NCBI RefSeq assembly: GCF_043641665.1 | Contig: NC_092183.1 | Span: 5,419,501 to 5,483,500 of the forward strand | Origin: Enoplosus armatus | Lineage: Eukaryota > Chordata > Actinopteri > Centrarchiformes > Enoplosidae | Direction: 5' to 3' | Length of the DNA stretch: 64,000 nt | Shown here: piece by piece, positions 61,090-64,000 of the stretch | Layout: every line of letters starts with the position of its first letter | How positions within the stretch are numbered: position 1 is the stretch's first letter | The notes under the pieces: model-generated | Database searches by the model: none | Told to the model about the DNA's origin: nothing | Seen by the model: the letters and a program-made list of their open reading frames with translations, nothing else | Position numbers and translations under genes: made by a program

Positions 61090-62080
61090 TCGATCGATAC
61101 TACTCTCATCTCTCTGAACACACAACTGGCCTTGCTCTGTCCAAAGTTCAAAAATATGCCTAACAACACCTCTGAAGCTCACTAACATGTCATATCTTGT
61201 TTGTTTCATTCATACACAAACAGCAATGGAAGAAAAGACCATTTTTACGGGGAGTTACATGCTGTAACTATTTCTTGGTAAACAGCCAGACACAGTGACT
61301 TCCCAGAGACTTGTTGTGAACATGTGCCAGGCAACCAGCAGAGACGCTGCAGAGAAACGCTGGGTGGACAAACTCAAGAAATAATTACACTACAAACAAA
61401 GGAGACTCATGTTAAAGCTGTGATAACTTCACAATAAGAATTTAACATAGCAAACTTGTTAGCAAACAAGTGCTTATTTACCCATCCAGCAGATATGGAG
61501 CATTTATTTTCAGGCCACCTGGTGAATGTAAATCCAATATTGACTCTAATTTTGCTTCTGTTTTGCTTTCCACCAACTCCTGAGCGAAACATCTGGCTCT
61601 TTAGCTGCTAAATACTCCACTATGTTCACAAGCTAGTTGCTGACTTTGAATTGTTTTCTTGATGAAAACAGCTGCCTGCTGCGGCTGGAATTGACACTGA
61701 GCGGTGAGAGTGAACCAGAAAGGCCAAAAGTTGCTGAAAGATGCTATAAAGCTAAGTAAAGGTGAGGGGATCGACTGCAGCGTTGGTAATAATACTGTGT
61801 GTTTGTCACTACCAGTGACGCCTTTTACATACAAGTCATGTGATTCACTGTAAATATAAAAACACTGATTAGAGCCACTTTAATTAGTGAGCTTTAGAGG
61901 TGTTGGTAGCCACATTTTTAAACTGTTGACACCCCGGCTAGCTGTTTCCCCCTGCTTCCCGTCTTTATGTAAAGCCAAGCTCCAGTTGTATACTTAACAC
62001 ACAGACATGAAAGCGGTGACTCTCTGCAAGAAAGTAAATAAGCATATTCCCCAGAAAGTCAAACTATTCCTTTAACTCTA
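61090..62080. repeat. family B element interrupted by a family A insertion
   Basis: The left part (61090-61390) has CTGGCCTTGCTCTGTCCAAAG and CACCTCTGAAGCTCACTAAC. The right part (61870-62080) has TAGTGAGCTTTAGAGGTGTT, CTAGCTGTTTCCCCCTGC, ACAGACATGAAAGCGGTGAC and AAAGTCAAACTATTCCTTTAA, which match the 22.0-22.4 kb palindromic element. Between them lies a family A copy in minus orientation. The arrangement shows an older B element split by a younger A insertion. Confidence 0.6.
61395..61865 (-). repeat. teleost interspersed repeat, family A copy 3
   Basis: The reverse complement shows TCTCACCGCTCAGTGTC, GCAGCAGGCAGCTGTTTTCA, TGTGAACATAGTGGAGTATT, TAGCAGCTAAAGAGCCAGAT and CTCAGGAGTTGGTGGAA, matching copies 1 and 2 block for block. 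It is the best preserved of the three. Confidence 0.7.
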
Positions 62081-62240
62081 AATGATGTATGCAGAGTTTA
62101 ATTTAATCCAGCATTGTTTAGGTCTTGTCGGGAAAGTTTATCTCAAGACATGTTTTGTATTTTTTAGATCTTAAAATAGTTTTGCAGACCAAAACACCAG
62201 CAACAGATACAATCAAACAACACGGCACACCTCCAGTGCA

Positions 62241-62260
62241 TTTCTTTCTTTCTTTCTTTG
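62241..62260. repeat. (CTTT)n microsatellite
   Basis: Tetranucleotide run of about five units followed by pyrimidine-rich sequence. Confidence 0.85.
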
Positions 62261-63442
62261 TTCTCTTTTCCTTCCTTTCGGTCTCACTCTGTCGTAGTTG
62301 CATGAGAAGTAGTGTTTAATTCCATTGTGTACTCGTGTGTGAAATTAGACCTCATGACAGCGCAGCACATTTGCACTATGCTAACACCCTGAAAGAGGAA
62401 AACATCTCTCCTCTCCAAGTTAACTCCTCTGTAGTGTGAAAAAGCAAGTCCATTAGGTCACCACAAGAGGGCAGTAACACCCACGTGAACACTTTCTGGC
62501 AGTTTGGCGGGTAAAATGTACTTCCAAATCCTAGCCACAGACAATTATGTTTCCAACAAAAATAAACCAATCCTGCCTGGAATGCTGAAGCAAAACCATC
62601 TTCCTGTCTCTATCTTTTCCAGACACAGAGCTCTGCAGCTCAGAGTCCCGCGCTCTGCATGTACTGTTTGAGATTATGTGTCAAATGGCAGTAAAACAGT
62701 CCCCTTTTTTAACAGGGTTTCCTCCCCTTGGCAGCCATCGTAAATTCACAGGCTGGAGGTTTCTGCATCTTTGTGTTTTGAAGTTCCAGTCTTGTTTCTC
62801 ACAATGTAAGAAAGAACTAGTTGATTTAACGAAAGAAAGAGTTGATGAGAGAGGGGAGAAAACACAATGCGCGGTGGGGGTGGGGTGGTCTCGCTGTGGC
62901 CGACTCCTCAGTCTATATGTGTGGATGCATACCATATGTGTTCACAATCAGCATGTTTCTCCTTACATCACGTGGTGCGTGCCAAAAAGGGGATGCTGTT
63001 ATTATTAATCTGCTGACAAAGGGGAAAACACAACCATTTATAACCCGTGGGTTATGGAACAGAGAAGTAGATGATGAAAACATTTACAAAATTCGTACTG
63101 AGCAACTTTTTCCAGTAGGAGTTTAGCAGATTTGCAACACTTGCAGCTGGCAAAAGATCAAAAGCTAAAAACACCTCACTGTAATCCTGCCTCCCTCAGA
63201 GAGCTTGTTATAAAGACACACACACTTCCTGTTTCTCCAAAGCACCGGATGCTGCCTGCCAGCCAGCGGGACATTAGAGTGTGTGTCTGCTCTCTTATGA
63301 CGGGCACATTCATAGTTAGTGTGTTTGTGAGAAATATTTGGCTCTAGTGTTTCTCTGTGCTTCAGTGCGGACATGTGTTTGTATGTTTAAGGATGACCAA
63401 GGGAGATGAATAAAAATATGAGTTTGAGCATAAACAGTTATC

Positions 63443-63444
63443 TG

Positions 63445-63488
<44 letters not shown>

Positions 63489-63508
63489 TGTGTGTGTTTG
63501 TGTGTGTG
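63443..63508. repeat. long (GT)n microsatellite
   Basis: GT tract of about 66 bases with a few C or T interruptions. GT tracts this long are commonly polymorphic. Confidence 0.97.
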
Positions 63509-64000
63509 CTTATCTGTCTGGAGCCTCGGGGCAACTGGGGGGGAAGCCTGCTGCCTGTCTGCCTGCTGCGCTCCAGTCTGCTCATAAAGAAGAGTGGTAG
63601 TGTTGAAAGCAGTGTGGAGGGCTTCATTCAATAACAATACAATGCTAATGAGTGTTATCTACTGTATACTTACAGTGAGTAGACATAACCTCGTGGAAGT
63701 TCAGGTTCATGGTGCAAAACATTATTTCCTCTACTTGGAAAATTATATTGTCCAATACAATACATAAAATGACATCTCTAAGATAAAACGTTTATCTGTA
63801 AATTGTTATTCTGCAGCATTTGTTTGTCATGATGCGTGACTCTCTGTAAAAAAAAAAAAGCAATAACTTATAGATTGAATTAAAACTAATCAGTAAATGA
63901 GGCAATAAAAAAACGGGAATGGAGTAAGATGTCTATGCGTGACAGTAACTGTAAGCAAATTTACAGCTCATGGAGTGAACGAGAACGTCACTGAGTTTGA

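Larger units (their letters stand above)
60400..64000. other. upstream flank of fep15
   Basis: I recognise no coding exon here. The stretch nearest the gene must contain the fep15 promoter and 5' UTR, whose limits are unknown. It also holds nested repeats at about 61090-62080, a CTTT run (62241-62260) and a long GT tract (63443-63508), which explains several low-complexity open frames near 63.3-63.6 kb. Confidence 0.6.

Noticed and set aside
63316..63637. Several Cys/Val and Thr/His-rich open frames
   Set aside because: Translations of the GT microsatellite.
1..64000. CRISPR arrays, bacterial operons, tRNA or rRNA genes
   Set aside because: None seen. Repeats are microsatellites or dispersed elements, the genes have spliceosomal introns, and no tRNA-like cloverleaf or box B stood out by eye.

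Overview
The window is vertebrate nuclear DNA from a bony fish, probably a percomorph teleost. The evidence is long AT-rich intergenic and intronic stretches, dense microsatellites, GT-AG introns, several interspersed repeats of teleost type, and a complete gene for Fep15/SELENOE, a selenoprotein known only from fishes. Three protein-coding genes can be supported; I rebuilt each exon by exon with consistent splice phases. Almost all other open reading frames look accidental or derive from repeats.

Layout. 1-13100: intergenic DNA with no recognised exon; it holds a scrambled Tc1-type transposase relic (about 1655-1880), microsatellites, and copies of old interspersed repeats (about 10.0-10.4 and 11.7-12.25 kb). 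13100-37200: cabp7 on the plus strand, with GA-rich simple repeats just upstream, five coding exons (14094-34594, 215 residues), a 16-kb first intron full of repeats, and a probable long 3' UTR ending near an AATAAA at 37176. 37200-55570: about 18 kb with no recognised gene, only simple repeats and diverged repeat copies. 55572-57787: a tmem17-family gene on the minus strand, four exons, 222 residues. 58387-60382: fep15/selenoe on the minus strand, four exons, 135 residues, with an in-frame TGA (Sec43) and a SECIS-like hairpin in the 3' UTR at 58448-58498. 60400-64000: upstream flank of fep15 with a nested pair of repeats (about 61.09-62.08 kb) and a long GT tract.

The genes do not form one pathway. 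CaBP7 (calneuron 2) is a tail-anchored EF-hand calcium sensor of Golgi/trans-Golgi membranes. TMEM17 belongs to the ciliary transition-zone (B9/MKS) group. Fep15 is an ER-targeted member of the Sep15/SelM thioredoxin-like family. tmem17 and fep15 are adjacent in the same orientation, about 0.75 kb apart coding end to coding start, and converge with cabp7.

The most notable item is fep15. A normal ORF caller breaks it at the TGA, but the four exons, the in-frame UGA, the signal peptide, the C-terminal RDEL and the SECIS-like hairpin fit together, and the inferred protein has one Sec and no cysteine. Repeat identifications rest on comparing copies inside the window and on recall of common teleost repeat motifs; no database search was possible.
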